Assembly: GCA_016933095.1 (NCBI GenBank)
Contig: JAFGBP010000020.1
Location: 1 to 30,488, forward strand
Origin: Candidatus Woesearchaeota archaeon
Lineage (GTDB): Archaea > Nanobdellota > Nanobdellia > Woesearchaeales > SM23-78
Direction of reading: 5' to 3'
Length of the DNA: 30,488 nucleotides
Made by a program: the position numbers and the translations under genes
Part shown: piece by piece, positions 13,402-22,044 of the stretch
Position numbering within the stretch: the stretch's first letter is position 1
Layout of the letters: each line of letters opens with the position of its first letter
The notes under the pieces: model-generated
What the model was told of the DNA's origin: nothing
Databases searched by the model: none
Seen by the model: only the letters and a program-made list of their open reading frames with translations

Positions 13402-14610
13402 ATGAAAGTACGAGAGGACAAACGAGACCTCGAAGCCAATATCTGGAAGTATTTCCTGTACCAGTTCCTGTCTCAGTGGACGCTCTTCCTTCCTTTTATA
13501 ATATTCTATTTTCTGGAGATCGGATACGGCTTGACCCAGATTATGATCTTTACCGCAGGAATGTCATTGACAGTCTTCGTGTCTGAGATACCAACGGGTT
13601 ATATTGCGGATAGGATTGGACGAAAGGGTTCCATCATCATAAGCGCGGTATTGCTGATAAGCAGCACATCAATCTTATTTTTTGCTGAGAGCTTCTTCTT
13701 ATTGCTTCTCTCCTATGTCTTACTTGGCTTGTCAGATGCTTTTGTCAGCGGGGCTGATTCTGCATTGATCTATGACACCTTGCTGTCTAAGAAGCGAGAG
13801 AAAGAGTATAAGAAGATTGAAGGAAGGGCTCATTTCTTTGCAGAAATGGGCGTGATCACAAGCTCTCTTATGGGAGCGGCAGTTATAACAAGGGGCATCA
13901 AATGGACTATTGCATTCTCCTTGGTAGGTTATGTTATCATGTTCTTCGTGGCACTGAGTTTCAAAGAACCAAAAATTTATAATAAGATCGCGCCATTACC
14001 TCTAAAGAAAGAACTTCTAAGCCTGGGCGACATTCTGAAAAGATCCTTGAAGCACAAAGTCCTCTTAGGCCTTTTTATGTATATGTTCCTCGTGATGGGA
14101 ACGTCCAATGTCATATTTACTATTTATCAGCCTTATTTTAGCGATGCAAGCATACCTCTGCCCTGGTATGGAATCATTTTTGCAGTGATGAGTGTATTTA
14201 CAGGATTGGCCGCCCTAAAAGCCCATTGGGTGGAAGAGAAGTTGGGCGTTCGAGGATCCCTAATCATGATCCCCTTAATCTTATCATTGAGTCTTTTGGG
14301 TGCAGGATTTTTCTACGCGTGGTATGGAGTCGCGTTCTTCTTCCTACGGGAGATGGTAAGAGGATTTGTCTTTCCTGTGCTTGGAGACTACACCCACAAG
14401 ATTGCTAAGTCAGAAGAGCGAGCCACAGTCCTTAGTATAGGAAGCATGTTCTCAAGAGTGGGCTATGGCTTGATTGCATTGGCTTTTGGAGTGTTTGGAG
14501 ACGCGTTCGGACTTCAGCCAACATTGCTATGGCTTGGAGTGATGGTGGGAATTTTATTCATTGGAGTGATATTCTTTACGAGAAATATTGGTGCGCACAC
14601 GACGAGTTAA
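13402..14610 (+). CDS. Major facilitator superfamily transporter
   Basis: 402 residues with about 12 membrane helices. The MFS motif A between helices 2 and 3 is clear (GYIADRIGRKGSI). The N-terminus has a long basic stretch before helix 1, and the middle loop separates two six-helix halves. The overall pattern (SEIPTGYIADRIGRKGS, ADSALIYDTLL) resembles bacterial and archaeal drug-efflux or macrolide-type MFS exporters, but the substrate cannot be named. Leaderless start: TATA-like TTTTAAAG (13372-13379) is 30 bases upstream. Base and codon choice looks more A/T-rich than the neighbours, so transfer is possible. The 3' end converges on the ABC permease with a 9-base gap. Confidence 0.85.
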   Translation: MKVREDKRDLEANIWKYFLYQFLSQWTLFLPFIIFYFLEIGYGLTQIMIFTAGMSLTVFVSEIPTGYIADRIGRKGSIIISAVLLISSTSILFFAESFFLLLLSYVLLGLSDAFVSGADSALIYDTLLSKKREKEYKKIEGRAHFFAEMGVITSSLMGAAVITRGIKWTIAFSLVGYVIMFFVALSFKEPKIYNKIAPLPLKKELLSLGDILKRSLKHKVLLGLFMYMFLVMGTSNVIFTIYQPYFSDASIPLPWYGIIFAVMSVFTGLAALKAHWVEEKLGVRGSLIMIPLILSLSLLGAGFFYAWYGVAFFFLREMVRGFVFPVLGDYTHKIAKSEERATVLSIGSMFSRVGYGLIALAFGVFGDAFGLQPTLLWLGVMVGILFIGVIFFTRNIGAHTTS

Positions 14611-14619
14611 GGATATTAA

Positions 14620-15864
14620 TTATTCATATCGTAGCGCATCCACGGGCCTTAGCTTGCTCGCCTGGTAGGCTGGTATGAGCCCTGCAAGCATGCCTATTAT
14701 CACTGACACTGATATCGCGAGCATTATCGAGTCCAGGGTGACTAGCGTCCCTCCGCGTATCATCCCTACTTCTCCCATCAGGGCTGGCAGGGATGCTGAC
14801 AATATGATTCCAAAGGCAATCCCTAAGAGTCCTCCGACGAGTCCGATCAGCACGGCATTCAATAGGAATATTAGCATGATATCCTTGTTCCTGGCCCCGA
14901 CTGCTTTCATTATTCCTATTTCCTTGGTCTTCTCAAGGACTGAGGTGAACATGGTGTTGGCTATCCCGACAGCGCCTACAATCAAGGAAACAGCCGCTAT
15001 GGCGACTAAGAATGCGTTCATCGAGGACATCATCTCTGACCTTGTCTGTTGCATCTGCTTGCTTGAACTGATGGAGAAGTCCTGGGTCTTCTCTGTCACG
15101 TGCCTTACCATCCTGAGCTTGTTCTCTGTCTTGTTGATGGTAGCGTCGAGCTGCTCCTCATCCCTAACCTTGAGGGTTATCTTATCATAAACCCCCACAC
15201 TCTTATCGTCCAGCACTTGATAAGCCATGGATATTGGCATATATATCGAGGTGCTCTGGTCATCCAGAACCCCTACAACGCGAAAGACGTTCCCGTTTAT
15301 CGTCAGCATCTGGTTTATCCCGAGCGGTTTTCCGAAGTATTGGCTTGAAAGCCTCCCTCCTACGACGATAACGTTCTGGTCTGCAGAGTCAAGCATGCGG
15401 CCTTCTGCAATTGACAAGGTGGTTATCCTAAACCACACTGCAGGATCAACTCCTGTCAGGCTGACCTTTCCTGCCTTTCCCAAGTATGAAACGTTGACTT
15501 GGCCGCTGATCTCAGTCTCGATTAGTGCGAGGTCAGGGATTGATTTAAGTGCCTGGACATCACTCCGATCCAGGACGGGCTCTTCCTCCATGGCAGTTGC
15601 GCCCCCACCCCCAAAAACAAACCGGTCTCCACCACCCATCCCAAATGTCCGCGACCCTCTTGAAGCGCCTGCCGTCAAGGTGAGCAGGTCTCCTCCGAGC
15701 TGGCCTAGTTGACTGCTCATCTGCTCCTGCATGCCGCTGCCTATCGACATGATGGCAATCACTGAGGCTACGCCTATCACTATTCCTAGGATGGTCAGCC
15801 AGCTTCTTAGTTTTGAGTGCACAACCATGTCAAAGGCGTGCTTAAGGCATTTGCGAAGTTTCAT
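14620..15864 (-). CDS. MacB/FtsX-type ABC transporter permease
   Basis: 414 residues with the four-helix MacB/FtsX layout: helix 1 (about 20-42, WLTILGIVIGVASVIAIMSIG), a large extracytoplasmic MacB_PCD domain (about 45-270), and three C-terminal helices with the FtsX signature (VGAVGIANTMFTSVLEKTKEIGIMKAVGARN split around helix 2, and a final IPAYQASKLRPVDALRYE). It pairs with the ATPase at 17403 to form a mechanotransmission ABC exporter. A Gly/Ser-rich stretch near residues 65-90 is unusual. Last gene of the four-gene minus-strand cluster, 35 bases after the CARDB-like gene. Confidence 0.9.
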   Translation of the reverse strand: MKLRKCLKHAFDMVVHSKLRSWLTILGIVIGVASVIAIMSIGSGMQEQMSSQLGQLGGDLLTLTAGASRGSRTFGMGGGDRFVFGGGGATAMEEEPVLDRSDVQALKSIPDLALIETEISGQVNVSYLGKAGKVSLTGVDPAVWFRITTLSIAEGRMLDSADQNVIVVGGRLSSQYFGKPLGINQMLTINGNVFRVVGVLDDQSTSIYMPISMAYQVLDDKSVGVYDKITLKVRDEEQLDATINKTENKLRMVRHVTEKTQDFSISSSKQMQQTRSEMMSSMNAFLVAIAAVSLIVGAVGIANTMFTSVLEKTKEIGIMKAVGARNKDIMLIFLLNAVLIGLVGGLLGIAFGIILSASLPALMGEVGMIRGGTLVTLDSIMLAISVSVIIGMLAGLIPAYQASKLRPVDALRYE

Positions 15865-15899
15865 TTCTCGTTAATCATCTCTTGTCTTGTATCCTGCTC

Positions 15900-17321
15900 T
15901 TATCTTTTCTTGAATTTTTGTCCGTCTCTCTGGAACAAGTTCTTGAATTGAAAGTTCGGGTCAAGCATCTTCTCTTTCTTGTACTTGCCGTAGAATATCA
16001 CTCCGACGACAACCAACACCAGCAACAATCCTATTATGATGTAGTTCTTGTAGGTCACGAAGAAGCTCTGGCGCTGGTATCCCCTAAAGGAAGCCTGCCC
16101 CGCAAAAGATCCCATGGTAGAAGCTGATAAATTCATAGAAGACTGCTGCGCCATCAGGACATCCTTCTCGACTATTTCACGGTTTCCCATCGTGTCAGTG
16201 TAGGCGATCTGAACCTTCAGGGAGTTCTGTGACTGCGGGGATTGCAAACCATCTTGCCTAGTGGCGTTCCTATCCCTCATAGTGCCCATCATCAGGGATG
16301 ATTGCAAGTTGAAGCTTGCCACAGTGTAGTCCCCTGTGTTCAGGTTGCCTATTATCATGGAGTTTGCTCCGCTCACGCTCCAACCGCTCTGCTGAGGCAC
16401 GATCACAGAGACGGAAGAGGCAGGGTTGCTTCCTATGTTAGCAATGGTGAAGGAAGTCTGGCCGCTTGAGCTCTCAGAGAAGGTGATGTCAAAGTCAGTC
16501 CCTCCACCGACGTATATTCCAGCGACTGTAGAGATCGTCTTGGTAGTTCGATTCAGCGCGTCCTCGTAGCTCAAGTGAAGGTCTAAGGGATAAAGCCCTG
16601 CCGTCACTGAAGAGTCAGCGATTACTTGATACTCTATCTCGGCCCTCTCCCCTATGTCAATGTACTTAACATAACGAGTGTTGTCGCTTCCCACAGGCAG
16701 AATTATCTGGTCTTCATTCTCCCAGTAGAACGTGAGGTCACGCAGAGGAGCGTTCCCAACGTTGTTGATGCTGAACCTAAGAGAAGTCTGTTTGCCAGGA
16801 ATGAGTATGGTCTTGTCAATATGAATTACCTCAGCGCTTTCCCTGCTCTGAACGTCCACGCTAAGGCTCTTCTCCTTCTTGGATGAGGAGCCTTTCTCGT
16901 AAGTGGACACCTTGAGCTCGTAGCTTCCGGCTGAAGCGTCCTTGTCCACCCTCACCTTATACTTCACGATCTTCAAGGTGGCAGTATCATAGTATCCTTG
17001 GTAGCCCTGGATCGGCCCTACCTCCTGGACTGCATTCACCCCTGAAACCAGGGAGAAAGGATATGACGGCTCGAGCTCTACCATAAGGTTGCTCGCCCCT
17101 TGGCCTCCGATGTTTTGAAGCGATATCCGGACTTCCACCACATCTCCTGCAACCGCAGGGTCAGGGTCTTGGTTCACTAGGCTCGCCGTAACCGCTACAG
17201 CATTGTCCAGCTCAGCAGATGCTAGACTGGCATTGGATACCAATATCATTGATGCAGAAGTCACAAATATCATTGCGAAAACGGCATAATAAGCCACGCT
17301 TGTTCTATTCTCATTCTTCAT
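15900..17321 (-). CDS. Membrane-anchored CARDB/COG1361-type surface protein, ABC partner
   Basis: 473 residues from ATG 17321, chosen because GAGGTGAAG (about 17327-17335, minus) sits just upstream; the longer frame to 17378 lacks support. N-terminal signal or anchor helix (about 9-32), then several Ig-like beta domains of the CARDB/NPCBM-associated type (repeats of VRISLQNIGGQGASNLMVEL, LRFSINNVGNAPLRDLTFYW, FTIANIGSNPASSVSVIV). A C-terminal membrane helix (YIIIGLLLVLVVVGVIFYG) and a basic cytoplasmic tail follow. Archaeal MacB-type exporter clusters commonly carry such a COG1361 protein, apparently in place of the bacterial MacA adaptor. It lies between the ATPase and the permease, supporting that role. 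Confidence 0.78.
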   Translation of the reverse strand: MKNENRTSVAYYAVFAMIFVTSASMILVSNASLASAELDNAVAVTASLVNQDPDPAVAGDVVEVRISLQNIGGQGASNLMVELEPSYPFSLVSGVNAVQEVGPIQGYQGYYDTATLKIVKYKVRVDKDASAGSYELKVSTYEKGSSSKKEKSLSVDVQSRESAEVIHIDKTILIPGKQTSLRFSINNVGNAPLRDLTFYWENEDQIILPVGSDNTRYVKYIDIGERAEIEYQVIADSSVTAGLYPLDLHLSYEDALNRTTKTISTVAGIYVGGGTDFDITFSESSSGQTSFTIANIGSNPASSVSVIVPQQSGWSVSGANSMIIGNLNTGDYTVASFNLQSSLMMGTMRDRNATRQDGLQSPQSQNSLKVQIAYTDTMGNREIVEKDVLMAQQSSMNLSASTMGSFAGQASFRGYQRQSFFVTYKNYIIIGLLLVLVVVGVIFYGKYKKEKMLDPNFQFKNLFQRDGQKFKKR

Positions 17322-17350
17322 TTCGTCTTCACCTCGCTGTTGTGCGACAA

Positions 17351-17370
17351 CAAAAAACATTTGTTTTTTG
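17351..17370. promoter_or_regulatory. 20-bp inverted repeat before the CARDB-like gene
   Basis: CAAAAAACA and TGTTTTTTG (9-bp perfect arms, 2-bp centre) lie in the 81-base gap between the ATPase stop and the CARDB-like ATG. It could be an operator, or on the minus strand a weak terminator ending in T-rich sequence that tunes downstream expression. Confidence 0.35.
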
Positions 17371-17402
17371 AGTCCCAAAAACCACTGGCCTCTGCATGCT
17401 AA

Positions 17403-18137
17403 TTAGCCCGGTAATATTTTAGCAAGTGGTTTTTGTGATACATTAATTATACGACCATCCTTTAATTCGATCCTTGTATGCGCGTACTTCGCCAGGTTCA
17501 GGTCGTGTGTCACCATGATTATAGTCTTACCTTCTTCTTTCCAGAGTTTTGTGAGTATGTTCATGAGTTCCTTGCCGGTCACGCTGTCAAGCGCCCCTGT
17601 AGGCTCGTCTGCGAGTATTATCTCAGGATCGCTCACCATGCTCCTCGCTATGGAGACACGTTGCTGCTGACCTCCTGAAAGCTGGGTAGGTCGATGGCTC
17701 ATCTTATCTCCGAGCCCGAGAAGCAGCAGTATCTCCCTTGCTTTCTTAGCAGCGGCGGAATCATCATATTCAAGGAATTCGAGCGGCAGCATGACGTTCT
17801 CAAAGGCGCTCAGGGAAGGGATGAGGTTGTATTGCTGGAATATGAAGCCAATGGTCTTCCCTCTAAGAGAAGAAAGGTCTGACTCACTCATCTTACTAAT
17901 ATCCTTTGATTTAAGAAAGATGGAGCCTTTGGTAGGCACGTCAAGGCATCCTATGAGGTTCATCATGGTGGACTTGCCGCTGCCAGAAGCTCCTATGATA
18001 GCCACGAAGTCCCCTCTCCTTATCTCGACGGACACTCCTCGAAGTGCAGGGACTTTTACCTCTCCCATCTGGTAGACCTTCCAGACGTCGCCGAGTTTCA
18101 ATATTACCTCTTGATTTCGACCTCTTCCAGAAGCCAT
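17403..18137 (-). CDS. MacB/LolD-type ABC transporter ATPase
   Basis: 244 residues from ATG 18137. Walker A GASGSGKST, Q-loop FIFQQYN, signature LSGGQQQRVSIARS, Walker B ILADEPTGALD and H-loop VTHD are all present and ordered. The LDSVTG after Walker B and the overall length place it with the LolD/MacB/FtsE subgroup, which energises the FtsX-type permease at 14620. An in-frame ATG at 18176 exists, but the TATA box TTTTATATA (about 18182-18190, minus) is directly next to it. 18137 is preceded by AAGGTGAAG and is the better start. Exports lipid, peptide or drug; the substrate is unknown. Confidence 0.9.
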   Translation of the reverse strand: MASGRGRNQEVILKLGDVWKVYQMGEVKVPALRGVSVEIRRGDFVAIIGASGSGKSTMMNLIGCLDVPTKGSIFLKSKDISKMSESDLSSLRGKTIGFIFQQYNLIPSLSAFENVMLPLEFLEYDDSAAAKKAREILLLLGLGDKMSHRPTQLSGGQQQRVSIARSMVSDPEIILADEPTGALDSVTGKELMNILTKLWKEEGKTIIMVTHDLNLAKYAHTRIELKDGRIINVSQKPLAKILPG

Positions 18138-18181
18138 GTTCTTCACCTTTAAGCCCCTTGCAGGCAGGCTCATCATAGGCT

Positions 18182-18203
18182 ATATAAAATTTGTTTATAA
18201 GCT
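18182..18203 (-). promoter_or_regulatory. Promoter of the ABC exporter cluster
   Basis: On the minus strand TTATAAAC and TTTTATATA lie in tandem between 18203 and 18182, upstream of the ATPase start at 18137, so the cluster has its own promoter separate from the 180-residue gene. Confidence 0.5.
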
Positions 18204-18221
18204 AAATGGACTTATCGTCTA

Positions 18222-18258
18222 CTTCTAAAAAAAATAGAAAAAAATAGAAAAAATTTGT
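18222..18258 (-). terminator. Oligo-T terminator of the secreted-protein gene
   Basis: Three consecutive T-tracts on the minus strand (AAATTTTTTC, TATTTTTTTC, TATTTTTTTT) begin about 20 bases after the stop codon at 18278. Confidence 0.5.
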
Positions 18259-18277
18259 TTCTGGATGCACACTCATC

Positions 18278-18820
18278 CTAGTTAGGACAGTTTGCTGAAC
18301 CTGGTCCTGATCCGTCCTGTGGACCAAGCCTCTGGCCTCGTCCACCGAAGTGACCCTGTTTCATGCCTTGACCCGGGCTCAAGTGACCTTCAGGCCCCAT
18401 ACCAATTCCTTCGCCAGGCCCGACTCTGAACGGCCTCTCAATTCCAAGCTCTTCGGCGATGTCCCTGGCCTCGCCAATTAAGTCCTTGGCATCCTGCCTC
18501 AGGTTGTACATCTCGACGAGCCTGTCAAAGTTGTCCTCGTTGATGACGCTGGTCACCTCGTCGCTCCAAGGAGTGTCCTGGACAGCCTCGAGCCAAGCGT
18601 CGTAGTCGCCTGCCTCCAAGGCAGCCTCGACGGCTTCCTGGTGGGCCTGCATGTCAGTCCAGTTCATGCCGGTCCAGTTGCCTGGCCCTTGACCTCGCAT
18701 GGCCTTTCCCTTGCCAAAGCCAGTCTCGTTCCCATCGACTGAAGGGAATGCGAACGCTCCTACGGCCACAAGTCCGATGAGCAGGACTGCTCCCAAACCA
18801 AACCATATTGCTCTCTTCAT
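18278..18820 (-). CDS. Secreted protein with helical repeat region and Gly-rich tail
   Basis: 180 residues. Signal peptide about 1-24 (RAIWFGLGAVLLIGLVAVGAF). The middle (about 58-125) is helical and acidic: HQEAVEAALEAGDYDAWLEA, then INEDNFDRLVEMYNLRQDAK, a pattern seen in archaeal and Patescibacterial small secreted proteins with repeated AGDYxAW units. The C-terminal 50 residues are glycine-, glutamine- and proline-rich. No enzyme motif. The start has a consensus GGAGGTGA ribosome binding site. It precedes the ABC exporter cluster on the same strand but has its own terminator, so co-function with the exporter (for example as cargo) is only a possibility. Confidence 0.6.
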   Translation of the reverse strand: MKRAIWFGLGAVLLIGLVAVGAFAFPSVDGNETGFGKGKAMRGQGPGNWTGMNWTDMQAHQEAVEAALEAGDYDAWLEAVQDTPWSDEVTSVINEDNFDRLVEMYNLRQDAKDLIGEARDIAEELGIERPFRVGPGEGIGMGPEGHLSPGQGMKQGHFGGRGQRLGPQDGSGPGSANCPN

Positions 18821-18981
18821 GATTTCACCTCCGAAACCTCAGTGTTTCGCATTTGTTTACATGAAAAAAGAGAAGGGGTCTTTTATAAACAGGAAGAAAC
18901 ATAAATATACACTTCAAGTCCACATTTTATATAAGTTTAAAAACTCATCCAGGCTTACAATAACCCAGAGGGTGATATGCT

Positions 18982-19638
18982 ATGGCGCCGCCTCATTTCA
19001 ATCCGCAGATGTTCGGGACAGAGCTCACGTACACACTGATCGTCGTGTTCCTGTTCTTGTTCGTGTACTTCAAGACTAAGGAAATGTATGACCTCACAAA
19101 GCACCGCGGCATCCACCTCTTCAGGAACGCGTTCTTGTTCTTTGGACTGTCATACGCCACGCGGTTCGTCTTCCAGCTCGTCCAGCTCGGAGCGTTGGCT
19201 CTCGACTACAGGATCCCGGGAATGCTGCTCTTCCCGCTCGTATTCCCGATCACAGTGTACCTTAGCACCATGGCAATATTCTACCTGGCCTACAGCATGG
19301 TGTGGGAAAAGATAAGCCACCAGTACTTCCTAATCGCATCGAACATCATCGCCGTCGGCATAGCCGTGGCCGCCTACCTGACGAATTCGCCGATGATAAT
19401 AGCATTGGTGCAGCTTCCATTGCTCATCTTCACGCTCGTAAAGAGCACCAAAGGCAGGAAGAAAAAAAAGTCTCACATGAAAGGGCTCTACTTCCTGGTA
19501 TCATTGTTTTGGCTCGTGAACCTGTTCGTATTGACGCCCAGATGGTTCGTGCCTTTTGAGATTAAGGTCCTGCTGCAGCTCGCCTCCGCCGCCGTATTCA
19601 TATTTTTAGCGTATAAGGTCTTGAAATGGACAGGATAA
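18982..19638 (+). CDS. Seven-helix-type membrane protein of the duplicated module (copy 2)
   Basis: 218 residues, about seven membrane helices, with a lysine-rich cytoplasmic loop (TKGRKKKKSH). Paralogue of the protein at 11927: same length, helix order and the GLSYATRFVFQLV segment matching SASYFAQSLFNFL. The ATG at 18982 follows GAGGGTGAT with good spacing; a TATA box TTTTATATAAG (about 18926-18936) lies upstream. Its 3' end overlaps the winged-helix gene by 13 bases. No catalytic motif. Probable membrane sensor or anchor for the partner; the signal is unknown. Confidence 0.6.
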   Translation: MAPPHFNPQMFGTELTYTLIVVFLFLFVYFKTKEMYDLTKHRGIHLFRNAFLFFGLSYATRFVFQLVQLGALALDYRIPGMLLFPLVFPITVYLSTMAIFYLAYSMVWEKISHQYFLIASNIIAVGIAVAAYLTNSPMIIALVQLPLLIFTLVKSTKGRKKKKSHMKGLYFLVSLFWLVNLFVLTPRWFVPFEIKVLLQLASAAVFIFLAYKVLKWTG

Positions 19639-19910
19639 ACAGGAAAAGAGACCGACTGGAAGTCATCCATGACATACTCAAGATAATCAGGGATAGGAAC
19701 AACTCAATAAAGCCAACTCCCTTGCTGCGTTACTCGAACCTATCGTCGTCGAGCTTCAACGAGTACTATCAGGAATTGGTCTCGAAAGAGCTTGTCCGCG
19801 AGGAGCAGGACAAGAAGGGCAGGAAGTTCATAACCCTGACAGACAAAGGATTCAAGTTCCTGGAGAAATACAAGTATATTCTTGGATTTATTGAGGAGTT
19901 CGAACTTTAG
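19626..19910 (+). CDS. Winged-helix DNA-binding protein of the module (copy 2)
   Basis: 94 residues, one winged helix. NRKRDRLEVIHDILKIIRD at 5-23 matches NKKRDRLEIIHDILYVVRE of copy 1; LSSSSFNEYYQELVSKELV covers the recognition helix and KKGRKFITLTDKGFKFLEKY the wing. The last helix may mediate dimerisation. Translation probably depends on the upstream membrane gene because of the 13-base overlap. Copies 1 and 2 keep the same partner and order, pointing to joint function. Confidence 0.8.
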   Translation: MDRINRKRDRLEVIHDILKIIRDRNNSIKPTPLLRYSNLSSSSFNEYYQELVSKELVREEQDKKGRKFITLTDKGFKFLEKYKYILGFIEEFEL

Positions 19911-19954
19911 TTTTTCCATAACGCTTTTATAGCGTCCTTCGCTCCCTGTTCTCA

Positions 19955-20317
19955 ATGAAGGATTGCAATCCCACCCGCCGGTCATTGTACGGCCGGGAAG
20001 AACCTTGTGTCTCATACAGGAAATACGTGGGAAAGCCTCTTTACAAGGCCTCTCGCCGGCTCGGCCTGTCTGATTACCTCTCGCTGGCAGTAGCCAACGC
20101 GCCTGGATCGTTCGTGCACGCGAGCCCTTTCTTCGTATTCGGACTCTTCGAGGCAGGCGCGGCCGCCTTTGTGATCAGCGAGGTAATAATGACCAATAAT
20201 CTCTATAGCCGCCACCAAGCATTCCAGAGGGAAAGGGCTTTGAGGGTGAGTGAGAAGAGAATACCGGAGCGACCGCGCAAAAAGATCGAGGAAATAGTTG
20301 AGAGAATGTATTCTTAG
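19955..20317 (+). CDS. Hypothetical protein with a central hydrophobic segment
   Basis: 120 residues. Basic N-terminus rich in Tyr and Arg, then a central hydrophobic stretch (about 52-80, LAVANAPGSFVHASPFFVFG, LFEAGAAAFVISEVIM) that may be one membrane helix or helical hairpin, then a charged helical C-terminus (RPRKKIEEIVERMY). Not recognised. TATA-like CTTTTATAG (19924-19932) lies 30 bases before the ATG, the leaderless spacing used by neighbours, which supports expression. Its last four bases overlap the end of the RNase Z gene on the other strand. Confidence 0.55.
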   Translation: MKDCNPTRRSLYGREEPCVSYRKYVGKPLYKASRRLGLSDYLSLAVANAPGSFVHASPFFVFGLFEAGAAAFVISEVIMTNNLYSRHQAFQRERALRVSEKRIPERPRKKIEEIVERMYS

Positions 20318-21222
20318 AGCTTCACTTTCATGAAGTCATACGCCGTCTCTGAGTTCGGGAAGAATGTCTTGATCTCTTCTCCCAGCTCTTTCGCGGTCTT
20401 GTATCTTTGGCTGAAGTGCGTGATTATTAGCTTCTTCACTTCTGCTTTCGTGGCTATCAGCCCTGCGTCTTTGGTCGTCATGTGCTTGTAGGAGATTGCT
20501 TTCTCTTCGTGCTCGGCCGTGTAGGCGCTCTCGCATATTAGGAGGTCTGCTTCTCGCGCGAGTTCTATCGCGTTCTCGCACGGCCGAGTGTCCATGATTA
20601 TAGTCAGCTTCTTCCCTTTCTGGGTTATCGCCACGTCTTCTGGCTTTATGGTCTGTCCTTTTACTTCGACGCTTTGCCCTCGCTGAAGCTTTCCTAGCAG
20701 CGGTCCTTCTCGTAACCCTAGCTTCTTTACTTTCGGCATCTGGATCCTGAGCTTGTCCTTCTCCACTAAACTATACCCCAGGCATTTGGGCTTGTGTTCC
20801 AGGTATGCGCATTCAACATAGTATTCTTCGTTCTCGTATGCCTTCTCGACGTACACTGGGTCGAGCTCTCTTATCTCCAAATTTATCTTGTTGGATTCGA
20901 AGCTAACGCTCCTGAGCAGGTACGCGATACGATCCTTGGTCTCCCTGGGCCCGAATATGATTATCTTCTGGGGGTTCTCGCTGTTCGTTATCGTCTGCAA
21001 CAGCCCGACGAGTCCTGAGACGTGGTCTCCGTGCCAGTGCGATATGAATATCTTCCTAACCCTGTTCCGGTTTATGCCGGCGATGTTCATCTGCCTCTGG
21101 GTGCCTTCTCCGCAGTCGAACAGCAGTCCTTCTCCATGCATGTCTACGAAGATCGCCTGCACGTTCCTCTCCTTGGTTGGCACCATGCATGCGGTGCCAA
21201 GCATCGTTATCTCTATCGCCAT
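20314..21222 (-). CDS. rnz: Ribonuclease Z (tRNA 3'-processing endonuclease)
   Basis: 302 residues. Removes 3' trailers from tRNA precursors. Metallo-beta-lactamase fold with the zinc motif SHWHGDH at 61-67 (H62, H64, D66, H67), the LGTACMVPTKERN N-terminal loop typical of short RNase Z, LFDCGEGTQRQM, the later DTRPCENA motif carrying the metal aspartate, and HFSQRY near the C-terminus with the last histidine. Length and motif order fit the short archaeal/bacterial form. Leaderless start: TATA-like TTAAAAAG (about 21245-21252, minus) lies 30 bases upstream. A mobile repeat copy is inserted about 48 bases upstream of the start. Confidence 0.95.
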   Translation of the reverse strand: MAIEITMLGTACMVPTKERNVQAIFVDMHGEGLLFDCGEGTQRQMNIAGINRNRVRKIFISHWHGDHVSGLVGLLQTITNSENPQKIIIFGPRETKDRIAYLLRSVSFESNKINLEIRELDPVYVEKAYENEEYYVECAYLEHKPKCLGYSLVEKDKLRIQMPKVKKLGLREGPLLGKLQRGQSVEVKGQTIKPEDVAITQKGKKLTIIMDTRPCENAIELAREADLLICESAYTAEHEEKAISYKHMTTKDAGLIATKAEVKKLIITHFSQRYKTAKELGEEIKTFFPNSETAYDFMKVKL

Positions 21223-21269
21223 ATTGCTTCAGTGGGTGGTTGGGCTTTTTAATTATTTCCTATGAGAAG

Positions 21270-21392
21270 GGCTCTGTTCAAAAAGTAGCCCCTGGCTGCG
21301 CCTACGAAATACCCTGCTGTCAGACTAGACTCGGCTCGAGGACGTTATTGATGAGCGGTCGCAGCGGGCTACGAGAGATTTTGAACAGAGCC
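21270..21392 (+). mobile_element. Single-unit copy of the 88-base repeat element
   Basis: GGCTCTGTTCAAA (21270-21282) and TTTGAACAGAGCC (21380-21392) are perfect 13-bp inverted ends; the unit is 21285-21372. It belongs to the second internal sequence type, with several differences at unit positions 27-36. Flanks TATGAGAAG (21261-21269) and TATAAGAAG (21394-21402) agree at 8 of 9 bases, a probable target duplication. It lies just behind the RNase Z promoter. The remaining gap 21403-21502 contains no further feature except CGGTTGC twice. Confidence 0.85.
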
Positions 21393-21502
21393 CTATAAGA
21401 AGGGAAGTGTCGCCATGCAGAGCCTGATTGTCATTGAATCCGGTTGCGTGTAAATCGGTTGCATCGCCTGTTTATTGCGCGGGCGTAGCGTGGCACGCCA
21501 TC

Positions 21503-22027
21503 TCAATCAGTTCCTATAAGAACCAAGTCATGGAGGTCCAGTATCTTAGGGTTGCCCCCCAGGGCGTCTTCGAGCCTGGTCATGGCCTTCAAGGCATTCC
21601 CAAGGTATATCTCCTCGAAGAGCTTTTCCAAGTGAAACTCTGATATCAGCTCGTGCTTGGACGTGACTCTTGAATAGCTTCTCAGGTATGCCGCTGGGAT
21701 CTCCAAGTCCACGTCTTTCCATAGGTCGGCAAATGCCGGCATGACCAGGCTTTCCTTGACAGGTATCCAATAGACAAAGTCAATCGTCGAGTAGTACGGA
21801 CCTCTTATCTCTGTCCTGCCTTTGTGCCCCAGGACCGGACCCCATCCGACGTAATAGTTTTGCAGGACTCTGGGGACTGGGCTTGCGTTGCTTCCATGGA
21901 CCAGTTCCTGCGTCGGCGTATATATGACTGTTTGCATGACTCCTACGAGCGTGCTGTTCACGGTCTGGAGAGGCCCTTCGAGTTGCTCTTCAGGGCTCAT
22001 TCCTTCTTGTTTTTCTTCTGTTCCCAC
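21503..22027 (-). CDS. Hypothetical 174-residue protein
   Basis: Starts at a leaderless GTG (22027), 30 bases from the TATA-like TTTTTAAAAAT on the minus strand within 22046-22058. Acidic N-terminus (EEKQEGMSPEEQLEG), then a mixed alpha/beta region with QNYYVGWGPVLGHKGRTEIR and STIDFVYWIPVKESLVMPAF, and a helical C-terminus (LISEFHLEKLFEEIYLGNAL). No membrane helix, signal peptide or recognised motif. It is divergent from endA and shares its promoter region, so the two may be co-regulated. Function unknown. Confidence 0.65.
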   Translation of the reverse strand: MGTEEKQEGMSPEEQLEGPLQTVNSTLVGVMQTVIYTPTQELVHGSNASPVPRVLQNYYVGWGPVLGHKGRTEIRGPYYSTIDFVYWIPVKESLVMPAFADLWKDVDLEIPAAYLRSYSRVTSKHELISEFHLEKLFEEIYLGNALKAMTRLEDALGGNPKILDLHDLVLIGTD

Positions 22028-22044
22028 CGGCCAGAGTAATAAGA

